From the NCBI GenBank assembly GCA_021824575.1, contig JAKAKJ010000084.1:56964-120963 (forward strand): a DNA stretch of 64,000 nucleotides, given 5' to 3'. A program made the translations under genes and the position numbers. Numbering within the stretch: position 1 is the stretch's first letter; every line of letters begins with the position of its first letter. Below, piece by piece: positions 1 through 10,796 of the stretch. The stretch comes from Chloroflexota bacterium (GTDB lineage Bacteria > Chloroflexota > Anaerolineae > Anaerolineales > Villigracilaceae). The notes beneath the pieces are model-generated. The model was not told the DNA's origin. It ran no database searches and worked only from the letters and a program-made list of their open reading frames with translations.

Positions 1-24
1 GGTGAGTCTTTTTGCCAGGGTAAA

Positions 25-771
25 ATGCTTTCGATGCCTGATCTTGTCTCTACCATTCGTGAACGATATTTGCATGTTCTTGATAACATTTCTGTCGCAG
101 CCGACAAGGTTGGTCGAAATCCAGAATCAATTCGTTTGGTGGTGGTGACAAAAACTCAGCCGATTGAAGTTGTTCAAGCGGCCATCGAAGCGGGGGCGAA
201 AACCCTTGGCGAGAATTATGCCGAAGAGGCCGTCGAAAAAATTCTTGCGTTGGAATCGCAATCTGCTGTTAATCAATATGCGGTAGAATGGCACATGATC
301 GGTCACGTCCAGAGCCGCAGGGCCCAACTCGTGGCCGAACATTTCGCTCTTTTCCATTCGCTCGATAGCCTAAAACTTGCCCAACGCGTGGATCGTTTTG
401 CCGGAGAAGTCGGGCGGACGCTGCCTGTCCTGTTGGAATTCAATGTCGGCGGCGAGGAAAGCAAAAGCGGCTGGCTTGCTTCGGACGAAGCGCGTTGGCC
501 GGATTTGCTGTCAGATGTAAACGCCATCGCCGCGCTGACGAATCTCGAAATCCGCGGGCTGATGACGATGCCGCCTCTTTCCACTGGACCGGAAGCGGCG
601 CGGGCCTACTTTCAGCGTTTGCGCCGCCTGCGTGATTTTCTCGTTGAGCGTGTGCCGCAGACCAGTTGGACTGAGCTTTCCATGGGAACCAGCAGTGATT
701 ACAGCATCGCAGTCGAAGAGGGCGCAACACTGGTAAGAATCGGTCAGGCCATTCTGGGGCCTCGACCATAA
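25..771 (+). CDS. yggS: YggS family pyridoxal phosphate homeostasis protein
   Basis: ORF track; VVVTKTQPIEVVQAAIEAG, GENYAEE, WHMIGHVQS motifs; followed by yggT as in many bacteria. Start may be at 34. Confidence 0.93.
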   Translation: MLSMPDLVSTIRERYLHVLDNISVAADKVGRNPESIRLVVVTKTQPIEVVQAAIEAGAKTLGENYAEEAVEKILALESQSAVNQYAVEWHMIGHVQSRRAQLVAEHFALFHSLDSLKLAQRVDRFAGEVGRTLPVLLEFNVGGEESKSGWLASDEARWPDLLSDVNAIAALTNLEIRGLMTMPPLSTGPEAARAYFQRLRRLRDFLVERVPQTSWTELSMGTSSDYSIAVEEGATLVRIGQAILGPRP

Positions 772-783
772 TCTGGAGGTTGA

Positions 784-1047
784 ATGGTTTTTGTTGGGCT
801 GGCAAATGCAGTAAATCTTCTTGCCAATTTTTTGACGATCCTGGTTTTGATCTCGGTTATCCTCTCGTGGTTCATGTCGCCGTATCATCCACTGCGCGCC
901 GCGATTGATCGGATTGTTGATCCCATGTTGAATCCGATCCGCCGCGTTGTCCCGACCGCCGGTATGTTCGATTTCAGTCCGCTGATCCTGATAATCCTGA
1001 TTGAGTTCCTTGCGCGTGTATTGACCAGTATTCTTCTATCTTTATAG
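784..1047 (+). CDS. YggT family membrane protein
   Basis: Small hydrophobic ORF with ILSWFMSPYHPLRAAIDRIVDPMLNPIRRVVP; SD tggagg upstream. Confidence 0.9.
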   Translation: MVFVGLANAVNLLANFLTILVLISVILSWFMSPYHPLRAAIDRIVDPMLNPIRRVVPTAGMFDFSPLILIILIEFLARVLTSILLSL

Positions 1048-1053
1048 AGTGAG

Positions 1054-1371
1054 GTGGTTATGCCCATACGGAATTTTCATTTGCATGATGGCAAGAAAGG
1101 CTCGGCCATTGCCGTGCGTGTGACGCCGCGCGCCAGCGAAAACAAGATTGCCGAGGTGCTCGAAGACGGTACAGTCAAGATCCATGTCGCAGCCCCGCCT
1201 GAAGACGGCGAGGCCAACGAAAAGCTTTTGGCGTATCTCGCCGAGATTTTGAATATTCCCAAAACACGGATTGAGATCGTGGCCGGCGCGACCGGACGCG
1301 ATAAGCTGATTTCGGTTTTGGATATGGATGCCGAGGCGGTTCATAAACGCATCCTTGCCCATCTCGATTGA
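1054..1371 (+). CDS. DUF167 (YggU-like) family protein
   Basis: VRVTPRASENKIAEV...ANEKLLAYLAEILNIPKTRIEIVAGATGRDKLI. Start could be 1060. Confidence 0.88.
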   Translation: MVMPIRNFHLHDGKKGSAIAVRVTPRASENKIAEVLEDGTVKIHVAAPPEDGEANEKLLAYLAEILNIPKTRIEIVAGATGRDKLISVLDMDAEAVHKRILAHLD

Positions 1372-1415
1372 TAAGTTGCCGCGTTGGGGAATTTGTACAG
1401 GATTTAACACAGGGG

Positions 1416-1459
1416 CGCGAAGCCGCAAGGATGAAATCGTAAATCTTTGCGGCTTCGCG
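1416..1459. repeat. 17-bp stem-loop (CGCGAAGCCGCAAGGAT/ATCTTTGCGGCTTCGCG) downstream of yggU
   Basis: Arms 1416-1432 and 1443-1459, one mismatch (G.U-compatible). Confidence 0.75.
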
Positions 1460-1636
1460 TTAAAGATCCTTGATATAGGGCAGGTCAAGAACAAAGGTGA
1501 TGGGATTGGGCTAATCTGTTTTCTTGACTTTTTGCGGCTCGCTCATTAATCGGAGCGGGCCGTCGTATTCCTCTTGCGGCACAAACATGGTTGTGGCATA
1601 ATCCCGCAAATTTTTTCGGGCCATTCGGAGGAAGAG

Positions 1637-2821
1637 ATGTCTCATATTGTGGATCAGGTTTCGTTGGGGGCCATTGTCCAGGTGCGCGATCGTTTGCTCG
1701 ATCAGCAGGCGCGCGGACGCAAGGTGCTTCGCTTGGAGTCAGGCGACCCGTCGTTCGACATTCCAGTCCTTGCGCGCGAAGCGATGGAAAAAGCGTTACG
1801 CGACGGACTGACACATTACACCGCGTCAACCGGCATTCCGGTTTTGCGCGAAGCGATCTTCAAAAAAGTAACAACTGAAAATGGATTGAAAGTCCCCAAT
1901 ACCGATCATGTGGTCGTGACCAATGGCGGCATGCACGGACTCTACATCATTTTCCGCGCGCTGCTCGATCCGGGTGACGAAGTGATCCTGCCCGACCCGA
2001 TGTGGACGGAGATCGCGGAAAACGTTCGTCTCGGAGGCGGGAAGCCGGTGCCGGTTCAATTGCGCGAAGAAAACGGTTATCAATACGATCCGGCTGAAAT
2101 CGAAGCCGCGATCACGCCGAAGACGCGCGCCATCTTTATCAACACACCGCAGAATCCAATTGGCGTTGTGGCGTCGCGCGAAACGCTCGAAGTGATTGTC
2201 AAAGTCGCAGAAAAGCACAACCTGTTCCTCGTCAGCGATGAGGCGTACGAGCATGTCATCTTCGATGGACAGAAGCACGTCAGTCTTGGCTCCTTGCCCG
2301 GCGCGGAAGACCGAACGATCAGCGTTTATTCGCTCTCCAAAACATATGCCATGAGCGGATTGCGTCTCGGCTATGTGATTGTGAACCAGCCGCTGTTCCT
2401 CGACCGGATCAAGAAGCTCGTGCGCTGTACGATCAATGGCGTGAATTCCGTCGCTCAGTACGGAGCAGCCGCGGCGATCAACGGGCCGCAGGATTTCACT
2501 CACTCCATGGCGCAGGAATACCAGAAGCGCCGCGATATTTTATTCGATGCTTTGGAGGAAGCGCCTTATGTCAAGGCATTCAAGCCGGGCGGCGCATTCT
2601 ATCTTTGGGCGCGCATCCAGCCGGAGTGGCCGGGGTATGGCGGTCAAAAAGATGATTGGTCCATGACCAATTATTTGATTGATACGGCAGGCATTGGCTC
2701 CTCGCCAGGATCAGCCTTCGGCGCGGCCGGCGCGGGACACATCCGCTTTGCGTTTTCGTGTTCCACGCAGCAAGTCGAGGAAGCCGCGCGGCTCCTGCCG
2801 GAGGTCTTGCAGGCGGCATAA
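1637..2821 (+). CDS. PLP-dependent class I/II aminotransferase
   Basis: LRLESGDPSFDIP, NTPQNPIG, SDEAYEH, SLSKTYAMSGLRLGY. ATG at 1637 preceded by gaggaagag. Confidence 0.93.
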   Translation: MSHIVDQVSLGAIVQVRDRLLDQQARGRKVLRLESGDPSFDIPVLAREAMEKALRDGLTHYTASTGIPVLREAIFKKVTTENGLKVPNTDHVVVTNGGMHGLYIIFRALLDPGDEVILPDPMWTEIAENVRLGGGKPVPVQLREENGYQYDPAEIEAAITPKTRAIFINTPQNPIGVVASRETLEVIVKVAEKHNLFLVSDEAYEHVIFDGQKHVSLGSLPGAEDRTISVYSLSKTYAMSGLRLGYVIVNQPLFLDRIKKLVRCTINGVNSVAQYGAAAAINGPQDFTHSMAQEYQKRRDILFDALEEAPYVKAFKPGGAFYLWARIQPEWPGYGGQKDDWSMTNYLIDTAGIGSSPGSAFGAAGAGHIRFAFSCSTQQVEEAARLLPEVLQAA

Positions 2822-2823
2822 TG

Positions 2824-2856
2824 AATGTAGGTCACGCTAAAGGCGTGACCTACATT
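2824..2856. terminator. Perfect 14-bp hairpin between convergent genes; bidirectional terminator or REP-like element
   Basis: AATGTAGGTCACGC (2824-2837) / GCGTGACCTACATT (2843-2856), 5-nt loop. Confidence 0.7.
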
Positions 2857-2857
2857 G

Positions 2858-5314
2858 TTAAGAACCGTTTCCGTAGAGTCTCTTGTAAACGATATAATTT
2901 TCGTAAATGCTCTGGATATATTGGCGGGTCTCGGAAAAACGAATCGACTCGAGCATTAAGTCGGGGTCGCCCTGCGAAAGCTTCTCCCATTCTGATGCAT
3001 TGCCCGGCCCGCCGTTGTAAGCCGCCAGCGCGCCGTAAATGTCGCCGCCTAATAATTTCCGATTCGAGGCGAGATAGTCAGCGCCCAGCACAACACTGAC
3101 TTTCGGACGGTAAAGCTGCCCCGGATCGAAATATGGCGGCCATCCAACTTGACTGGAAATAGCCTTCCCCGTGCTGGGAACAATTTGCATCAATCCGCGC
3201 GCGCCGGCTGTCGAGCTGACAAAACCTTCGAACAGGCTTTCCTGCCGCACCACCGCGAACAGGAACAGCGGATCGAACCCATTGCTCTGCGCGGCGGGGA
3301 TAATGATATCGGAATAATAGAGTCCGTAACGCACATGACTGAAATAGGTGGGAGCCAGCATGGCGGAATTGTTGTCGGTCAGGCCGGCAAGCGTCAGAAC
3401 CTGGCGGAGCGCAAAAATCCCGGAGCGATATAAGCCCATGTCAATCAAGTAATTCCCGAGGCGGTAACTCCCGACCGGATCGGTGCTGATGGAATTGCGA
3501 AGGTCTTCGAATTCGAGACGCGCGTCCTCGTACTGGCCGAGATTCCATAATTCGGTGCCGCGGATCACGCGCGGATCCGAAGCAAGCGGACCGAGTCCGC
3601 TGAGATCGGTATCGGACGGCAGATTGAATGTAAGCCGCATCCACGTATCGGCGGCCTTGCGCTCAGCCAAAAGATCAACCTTCAAGTTGCTGGATGACGG
3701 AGGCGCGAAGGGCGCCCGGCCCATCAGCAGGTCGCGGGCGCGTTCGCTGTAATAGCCGCCCGGATCGAGATTCTCCGCCTGCTGCCAGGCAGTTTGCGCC
3801 TCGGCATTCTTTCCAAGTTTTTCCTGTGTCTTGCCGATCCACAAATCGGCGCGGGCCTGGTCTTCGACCGCGCTGGCTTGTGAGAGACTGCGCTGGAAGA
3901 TTGGCAAGGCGGCGCTGTAATCGGATTGGCGGTATTGCATGATTCCGGCAAAGAAGACGGCGGTCGGAGCCTGGTCGTAACCGGGATAATTCGTTCCCAC
4001 CTGCGCCCAAACCTGCGCGGCTTCGTCGAAGCGGCCATCTTCTTCGAGCAGACGCGCAGCGATCATCAACGCATCGGCGCCGTCGTTTGGAGTCGGCGCG
4101 GATTTGGCGAACGTTTCGAGCGTCGCGGCCGCGTCGGAATACAGGTTCTGATCCTGCCATTGGATCGCTGCTTTTTCGTTCCACGCATCCGACCAATGCG
4201 GATTCGTCGGATAATTTTTGATGAAGTCATCCAACGCGCTGATCGCCTGCGGATAATTCTGCAATTGTTCCAGCGCCAGCGCGCGGTAGTAATGCGCTGT
4301 GCCGTCCTCGTTGGGTGTCGCGGCGATATAGCGTTCGAGTGCGGCCAGAGCCGCGTTCAGAGCATCCGGGTAATTGTTTTGAACAGCAAAATAGTAATCT
4401 GTGATGCCGCGGTCGAGATCACTGACTTGCGCCTTTGCCTTGACCAATTCAACCAGTGACTGATACGCATAATACGAGAGCGGATAATTCTGAACTACGT
4501 GACGGAAGGCAATATAAGCTTCGTCGTTTCTGTTCAGCGATAAATTTGCTTCGCCGGTCAGGTAATCCATTTGTGCGCGAATGTAATCATTGGTTGTATT
4601 TGCCGCGATGGTGCCATACATCGAAAGCGCAGTGGCGTAATCGCCGATCTGAGCGCGTGTCTGCGCGATCTTGATGAGCAGCGCTTCCGCGTCATCGAGA
4701 TGCGGCGCGGCCTGCGCGGCGTCATAAGCGATGAGCGCGTCGGAGTAATCGCTGGCTGCAGTCAGGGCGTCGCCGCGCAATTCCTGAACATACGAATCAA
4801 GAACTCCGGGGCGGGCATTCAGATACAGTTGATATGCGGCAGCTGCGTCAGTGTAGCGCTGCATATCGTTGTATGTTTGGCCTTGAAGAAAATACGCGGC
4901 AGGCACATACGGCGAGTTTGGATAGCTGCTGATGAGTTGAGCCAGCGTTGTGAGTGTGTCCACATGCCGCGCATCTGCGGCTTGCGTGCGCGCCAATCCC
5001 CAAAGCGCCGCGGCTTTGACTTGCGGGTCGTTGGACTCGCTGAACGCTTTCCGGTAATCGGCCGCGGCAGTATCAATATCGCCGTCGAAGAGTGCCTGGT
5101 CACCGTTCGCGACGCGCACAAGCGGAACCGGCGTCGGCGCGGGCGTTGGCGTCAATGTGGCGGTGGGCGAAGGAAGGAGAGTCGGAGTCGCTGTGGGGAA
5201 GAACGGGAGCGGGGGACGGCTTGGGATCAGATTACAGCCCGCGATAAGGGACGCCAGCCCAAGTCCGGATATGACGCGCAAAGCGCGGCGTACTTTCCGT
5301 GAAATTTTCTTCAT
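2858..5314 (-). CDS. TPR-repeat lytic murein transglycosylase (SLT domain), lipoprotein
   Basis: Lipobox SLIAGC; PTATPT linker; TPR-like repeats; C-terminal AVVRQESLF...GARGLMQIVPSTGK...AAYNGGPGN. Start MKKISRK at 5314. Confidence 0.92.
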   Translation of the reverse strand: MKKISRKVRRALRVISGLGLASLIAGCNLIPSRPPLPFFPTATPTLLPSPTATLTPTPAPTPVPLVRVANGDQALFDGDIDTAAADYRKAFSESNDPQVKAAALWGLARTQAADARHVDTLTTLAQLISSYPNSPYVPAAYFLQGQTYNDMQRYTDAAAAYQLYLNARPGVLDSYVQELRGDALTAASDYSDALIAYDAAQAAPHLDDAEALLIKIAQTRAQIGDYATALSMYGTIAANTTNDYIRAQMDYLTGEANLSLNRNDEAYIAFRHVVQNYPLSYYAYQSLVELVKAKAQVSDLDRGITDYYFAVQNNYPDALNAALAALERYIAATPNEDGTAHYYRALALEQLQNYPQAISALDDFIKNYPTNPHWSDAWNEKAAIQWQDQNLYSDAAATLETFAKSAPTPNDGADALMIAARLLEEDGRFDEAAQVWAQVGTNYPGYDQAPTAVFFAGIMQYRQSDYSAALPIFQRSLSQASAVEDQARADLWIGKTQEKLGKNAEAQTAWQQAENLDPGGYYSERARDLLMGRAPFAPPSSSNLKVDLLAERKAADTWMRLTFNLPSDTDLSGLGPLASDPRVIRGTELWNLGQYEDARLEFEDLRNSISTDPVGSYRLGNYLIDMGLYRSGIFALRQVLTLAGLTDNNSAMLAPTYFSHVRYGLYYSDIIIPAAQSNGFDPLFLFAVVRQESLFEGFVSSTAGARGLMQIVPSTGKAISSQVGWPPYFDPGQLYRPKVSVVLGADYLASNRKLLGGDIYGALAAYNGGPGNASEWEKLSQGDPDLMLESIRFSETRQYIQSIYENYIVYKRLYGNGS

Positions 5315-5426
5315 TACATTTTTATACTGGCAAAGCAAACGAGTGTCAAGCGGGCATAAGTTTTTAACCGCTTCAATTTCTAGACAATATGAGCATCGCA
5401 TGATAAACTCTTGCCCGCTGATAATC

Positions 5427-5447
5427 GCGTGGCGCCTCGCGCCACGC
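5427..5447. repeat. GCGTGGCGC hairpin, family copy 1
   Basis: GCGTGGCGC-CTC-GCGCCACGC; related copy at 23918-23939. Confidence 0.7.
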
Positions 5448-5469
5448 ATTTTTCTGCGAATCAAGGATG

Positions 5470-5533
5470 TCATTGCGAGGGCGCAAGCACCCGGAGCAAC
5501 CTTTTCTAAAATGGGATTGCTTAATTCCGCTCA
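5470..5533. repeat. TGTCATTGCGAGG-type dispersed intergenic element (partial)
   Basis: tgtcattgcgagggcgcaagcacccggagcaacc...ggattgctt resembles a widespread family. Confidence 0.5.
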
Positions 5534-5550
5534 CAACGACCAAGGAAACG

Positions 5551-6504
5551 ATGGACATTATTATCACCGGCTCTGTTGCGTACGATTATTTGATGACCTT
5601 TCCCGGTCTGTTCAAGGAACAAATCCTGCCCGAACGATTGGCTTCGATCAGTCTTTCGTTTTTGGTCGATTCGATGTCGAAGCAGCGCGGCGGCATCGCG
5701 CCGAACATCGCGTACACGATGGCGCTGCTCGGCGGGAAGCCGCGCGTGATGGCGACGGTTGGCGAGGACTTCTCGGATTACCGCGCCTGGCTTGATTCGA
5801 AAGGCGTGGACACTTCGCTGATGAAGGTCGTCCCTGGCGAATTCACCGCTTCGTTCTTTGCGACAACGGATCAGGCGTCTGCTCAAATTGCCTCGTTCTA
5901 CCCCGGGGCGATGGGACACGCCAACATCCAATCGTTGAAGGATTTGCCAAAGAAGCCGGACGTTGTGGTTGTTTCACCGAATTCGCCCGATGCGATGATG
6001 AAGTTCCCTGCCGAATGCCGCGAGATGGGAATCAAGTATCTTTATGATCCGAGTCAGCAGGTGCTGCGCCTTGAAGGAAACGAATTGGCGCGCGATATGG
6101 AAGGCGCGTACTTCCTGTTCTGCAACGATTATGAATTTGGATTGATTTCGAAAAAGACCGGCTGGGATTTAAAGCAAATCTTGAAGCACGTGAAAGTCGT
6201 CGTCGTGACGCGCGGCAAAGACGGCGCGAGTCTCTACACGGACGGTGAAGAGTTTACAATCCCGACTGTGCCCGAACGCGAGATCGTTGACCCGACTGGT
6301 GTCGGCGATGCGTTCCGCGGCGGCTTTCTCGTCGGATATTCCCACGGCTGGGACTGGACGTTATGCTGTGAGGTCGGTTCGCTGGCGGCGGTGTATTGTC
6401 TCGAACAACGCGGCCCGCAGAGTCATCATTACACGAGAAAAGAATTTGTCGCAAGATTCAGACAGCAGTTTGACGACAAAGGTAAGTTGAACGCACTATT
6501 ATGA
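5551..6504 (+). CDS. PfkB family carbohydrate/adenosine kinase
   Basis: GGIAPNIAYTMALLGGKP near the N-terminus and DPTGVGDAFRGGF at the C-terminus; adjacent to ahcY. Confidence 0.9.
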   Translation: MDIIITGSVAYDYLMTFPGLFKEQILPERLASISLSFLVDSMSKQRGGIAPNIAYTMALLGGKPRVMATVGEDFSDYRAWLDSKGVDTSLMKVVPGEFTASFFATTDQASAQIASFYPGAMGHANIQSLKDLPKKPDVVVVSPNSPDAMMKFPAECREMGIKYLYDPSQQVLRLEGNELARDMEGAYFLFCNDYEFGLISKKTGWDLKQILKHVKVVVVTRGKDGASLYTDGEEFTIPTVPEREIVDPTGVGDAFRGGFLVGYSHGWDWTLCCEVGSLAAVYCLEQRGPQSHHYTRKEFVARFRQQFDDKGKLNALL

Positions 6505-7842
<1,338 letters not shown>

Positions 7843-7870
7843 GTCAGTGAGTAGTAAGCGGTAAGCAGAA

Positions 7871-7897
7871 GCCTCGCGAGAAATTCGCGAGGCTTTT
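7871..7897 (+). terminator. Rho-independent terminator after ahcY
   Basis: GCCTCGCGA-GAAAT-TCGCGAGGC followed by tttt. Confidence 0.85.
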
Positions 7898-8079
7898 CGT
7901 TTCGGCGTATGATTTTGACACCACATCGCCGAGGGGAAATTCGACGCCCAAACCCATCACACTTTTCTAAGGCGATAACCATCCGATTTTGGATGCATAT
8001 TTGCCGTTCAAGCAGGCGGAGAAGATCAAGAAGTCCCGAGGCAAGCAGGGAGGGTTGGGGATTCGATGTTATTGTGTGG

Positions 8080-8118
8080 GGGCGAATGGCGTTCGCCCTG
8101 GGCGGACACCGTCCGCCC
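8080..8118. repeat. Tandem REP-like hairpins upstream of RAYT
   Basis: GGGCGAA-tggcg-TTCGCCC (8080-8098) and GGGCGGAC-acc-GTCCGCCC (8100-8118). Confidence 0.8.
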
Positions 8119-8142
8119 CTACCGTGAGATGGGACGCGTGAA

Positions 8143-8682
8143 TTGGAATCCAAGCATTATCGGCATTCGATTCGTTTAAAGGAATTCAATTACGGTCAAC
8201 CCGGCGCATATTTCGTTACGCTGGTGGCACATCAACGCGCAGAATTATTTGGTCACATCGTAGATGGGGAAATGGAATTGAACCGTCGAGGCGAAATTGT
8301 CAAGGAGGAATGGTTCAGGTCGGCGAACATTCGCCAAGAAATTTGTTTATACCCTGAAGAATTCATCGTCATGCCGAATCATATTCATGGAATTGTGTGG
8401 ATTGTGGATGTTCCAAATATAGGGGCGGACGGCCGTCCGCCCCTACAAAAACCCATCCATCCACGTTTACAACGAAAACCGCGTACATTAGGGTCATTTA
8501 TCGCGGGCTTCAAATCCTCTGCGACCAAACGCATCCGCGACGAATTTGGCGGCGTCGGCGTTTGGCAAAGGAATTATTACGAACATATTATCCGCAATGA
8601 AAAAGAATGGGATGTAATTCATCGTTACATCGAATCTAATCCGCAGAATTGGGAGAACGACGAAGAGAATTTGAAAATGTAA
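8143..8682 (+). CDS. REP-associated tyrosine transposase (RAYT; Y1_Tnp family)
   Basis: RLKEFNYGQPGAYFVTLVAHQR, VMPNHIHGIVWI (HUH), GSFIAGFKSSATK, WQRNYYEHIIRNEKE. TTG start. Confidence 0.92.
   Translation: MESKHYRHSIRLKEFNYGQPGAYFVTLVAHQRAELFGHIVDGEMELNRRGEIVKEEWFRSANIRQEICLYPEEFIVMPNHIHGIVWIVDVPNIGADGRPPLQKPIHPRLQRKPRTLGSFIAGFKSSATKRIRDEFGGVGVWQRNYYEHIIRNEKEWDVIHRYIESNPQNWENDEENLKM
8420..8445. repeat. 26-bp perfect palindrome inside the RAYT ORF
   Basis: TAGGGGCGGACGGCCGTCCGCCCCTA equals its own reverse complement; encodes NIGADGRPPLQ. Confidence 0.95.
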
Positions 8683-8762
8683 GCGGGCAGGTTTTGCACT
8701 TTCGCAATCTTTGAAACTCTGATACAATATTGTCTGCACGCCGAATGATTCGAAACATAAGG

Positions 8763-8792
8763 AAACCCTCGGCCTCCCCGTCGGGGGTTTTT
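8763..8792 (+). terminator. Candidate intrinsic terminator downstream of RAYT
   Basis: AAACCCTCG...CGGGGGTTTtt (9-bp stem with one T.G). Confidence 0.6.
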
Positions 8793-8894
8793 GTGTGTCT
8801 GATTCGGCGTCAAGTGTCATGTATTAGTCGCTGACTGTTGAATTTCAAAACGGTTTGCTACCCGCTACTCTCTGCTCTCTACTAACTGCTCACT

Positions 8895-10754
8895 ATGCTT
8901 ATCGAACGAACTGACCTACGCAACATCGCCATCATTGCGCACGTGGACCACGGCAAAACCACGCTCGTGGATTTCCTTCTGCGACAGGCGCATACCTTCC
9001 GCGAGAACCAGCAAGTTGCCGAGCGCGTTATGGATTCCATTGATCTCGAACGCGAGCGCGGAATCACCATCCTTGCCAAAAACACGGCCATCACCATTCC
9101 CGATCCAAAGACCGGGCAGATGGTCAAGATCAACATCGTGGATACACCCGGCCACGCCGATTTCGGCGGCGAAGTCGAGCGCGTCATGAACATGGTGGAT
9201 GGCGTCCTGCTCCTCGTCGACGCGGCAGAAGGCCCCATGCCGCAAACGCGCTTTGTGCTCAAGAAGGCGCTCGAGATGGGACACAAAGCCATCGTTGTCA
9301 TCAACAAGGTGGATCGTAAGGATGCCGAGCCTGCGCGCGTGCTCAATGAAACATTCGATCTTTTTATCGAACTTGGCGCGAACGATGAGCAAGCGGATTT
9401 CCCCGTGATCTATGCCCAGGCGACGGCTGGCAAAGCGGGTCTCACACCGGACCTCGGACCAGACCTCCAGCCTTTATTCGATGTCATTCTCCGAAAAATC
9501 CCCGCGCCGCGCGTCGACCCGGATGCGCCTCTGCAAATGCTGGTGACGACTCTCGGCTACGATGATTATCGCGGCGTGACCGCGATGGGACGCGTTTTCG
9601 CAGGCAGGATCAGGGCCGGGCAAAAATTGGTTCGCATCAAAACCGATGGCGAGAACCTCCCAGAGTCTGTGCGCTATCTTTACACATTCCAGGGCTTGAG
9701 CAAAGTCGAAGTGGACGAAGTCAGCGCGGGCGATATTGTTTCGCTGGCTGGCCTCGAGGGAATTGCCATCGGCGAAACGCTGGCTGACCCGGAGAATCCC
9801 GTTGCTCTGCCAACCATCAAAGTTGAAGAACCGACTGTCCGCATGACATTCGGAGTCAACACCTCGCCATTTTCCGGCAAAGAAGGAAAATGGGGCACAT
9901 CCCGTAAACTGCGCGAGCGTTTGTTCGATGAACTTCGCACGAACGTTGCTTTACGAGTCGAGGAAACAGATACTGCTGAAAATTTCCTCGTCAGCGGGCG
10001 CGGCGAGTTGCATTTGGGAATCTTGATCGAAACGATGCGGCGCGAAGGATATGAATTTCAAGTCTCGCGACCCGAAGTGATCTTCCACAAAGCCGATGAC
10101 GGCTCACTGCTCGAGCCGTATGAGGAAGTCCACATCGAGACCAGCACCGAAACCGTTGGCGCTGTGGTGGAAATGCTCGGGGCGAGGCGCGGCAAAATGA
10201 TGGAGATGCACGATACGGGTCAAGGCACAGCGCGCATGGTTTACGTTGCCCCGACGCGCGGCCTGCTCGGATTCCGCTACCAGTTCCTCACGTCCACGCG
10301 CGGCGCGGGCGTGATGCACACCATCTTCAGCGGCTACGATGAAATGGCCGGGCCGATGTCCACGCGCACAACCGGTTCCATTGTTGCAATGGAAGCAGGC
10401 GATACGACCGCGTACGCTTTGAAGTCCGCCGAGGAACGCGGCGCATTGTTTGTGAATCCCGGCGTTGCGGTCTATGAAGGCATGGTCGTTGGTGAGGCCA
10501 GCCGCGGGCAGGACATTCCGATCAATGTCTGCCGCAAGAAACATTTGACTAACGTTCGTTCATCGCGCGGCGATATGGAAATCCGTCTTACGCCGCCGCG
10601 CCAAATGAGCCTCGACGAAGCGATTGAATATCTCGCAGATGATGAATTGCTGGAAGTGACGCCGCTTTCGTATCGCATTCGAAAACGCATCCTCGATACC
10701 GAAGAGCGCGGCAAGCAAACCAAGAAAGCCAAAGAAGCATTGGGCGAGGAATGA
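8895..10754 (+). CDS. typA: GTP-binding protein TypA/BipA
   Basis: [51 protein letters not shown]. Confidence 0.97.
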   Translation: MLIERTDLRNIAIIAHVDHGKTTLVDFLLRQAHTFRENQQVAERVMDSIDLERERGITILAKNTAITIPDPKTGQMVKINIVDTPGHADFGGEVERVMNMVDGVLLLVDAAEGPMPQTRFVLKKALEMGHKAIVVINKVDRKDAEPARVLNETFDLFIELGANDEQADFPVIYAQATAGKAGLTPDLGPDLQPLFDVILRKIPAPRVDPDAPLQMLVTTLGYDDYRGVTAMGRVFAGRIRAGQKLVRIKTDGENLPESVRYLYTFQGLSKVEVDEVSAGDIVSLAGLEGIAIGETLADPENPVALPTIKVEEPTVRMTFGVNTSPFSGKEGKWGTSRKLRERLFDELRTNVALRVEETDTAENFLVSGRGELHLGILIETMRREGYEFQVSRPEVIFHKADDGSLLEPYEEVHIETSTETVGAVVEMLGARRGKMMEMHDTGQGTARMVYVAPTRGLLGFRYQFLTSTRGAGVMHTIFSGYDEMAGPMSTRTTGSIVAMEAGDTTAYALKSAEERGALFVNPGVAVYEGMVVGEASRGQDIPINVCRKKHLTNVRSSRGDMEIRLTPPRQMSLDEAIEYLADDELLEVTPLSYRIRKRILDTEERGKQTKKAKEALGEE

Positions 10755-10755
10755 A

Positions 10756-10796
10756 AGAACTTCCGAAGTCAAAGACTTCGGAAGTTCTGTTTTTTG
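10756..10796 (+). terminator. Rho-independent terminator after typA (possibly bidirectional)
   Basis: AGAACTTCCGAAGTC-aaa-GACTTCGGAAGTTCT then gtttttt. Confidence 0.9.

Noticed and set aside
1328-1549. 73-aa ORF after yggU
   Set aside because: Overlaps yggU in another frame and runs through a stem-loop repeat.
4571-5302. 243-aa plus-strand ORF antisense to the lytic transglycosylase
   Set aside because: Antisense to TPR-encoding region; no family similarity.
8763-8792. REP-like element downstream of RAYT
   Set aside because: Stem followed by T-tract and not sharing the GGGCGGAC core; called as terminator instead.
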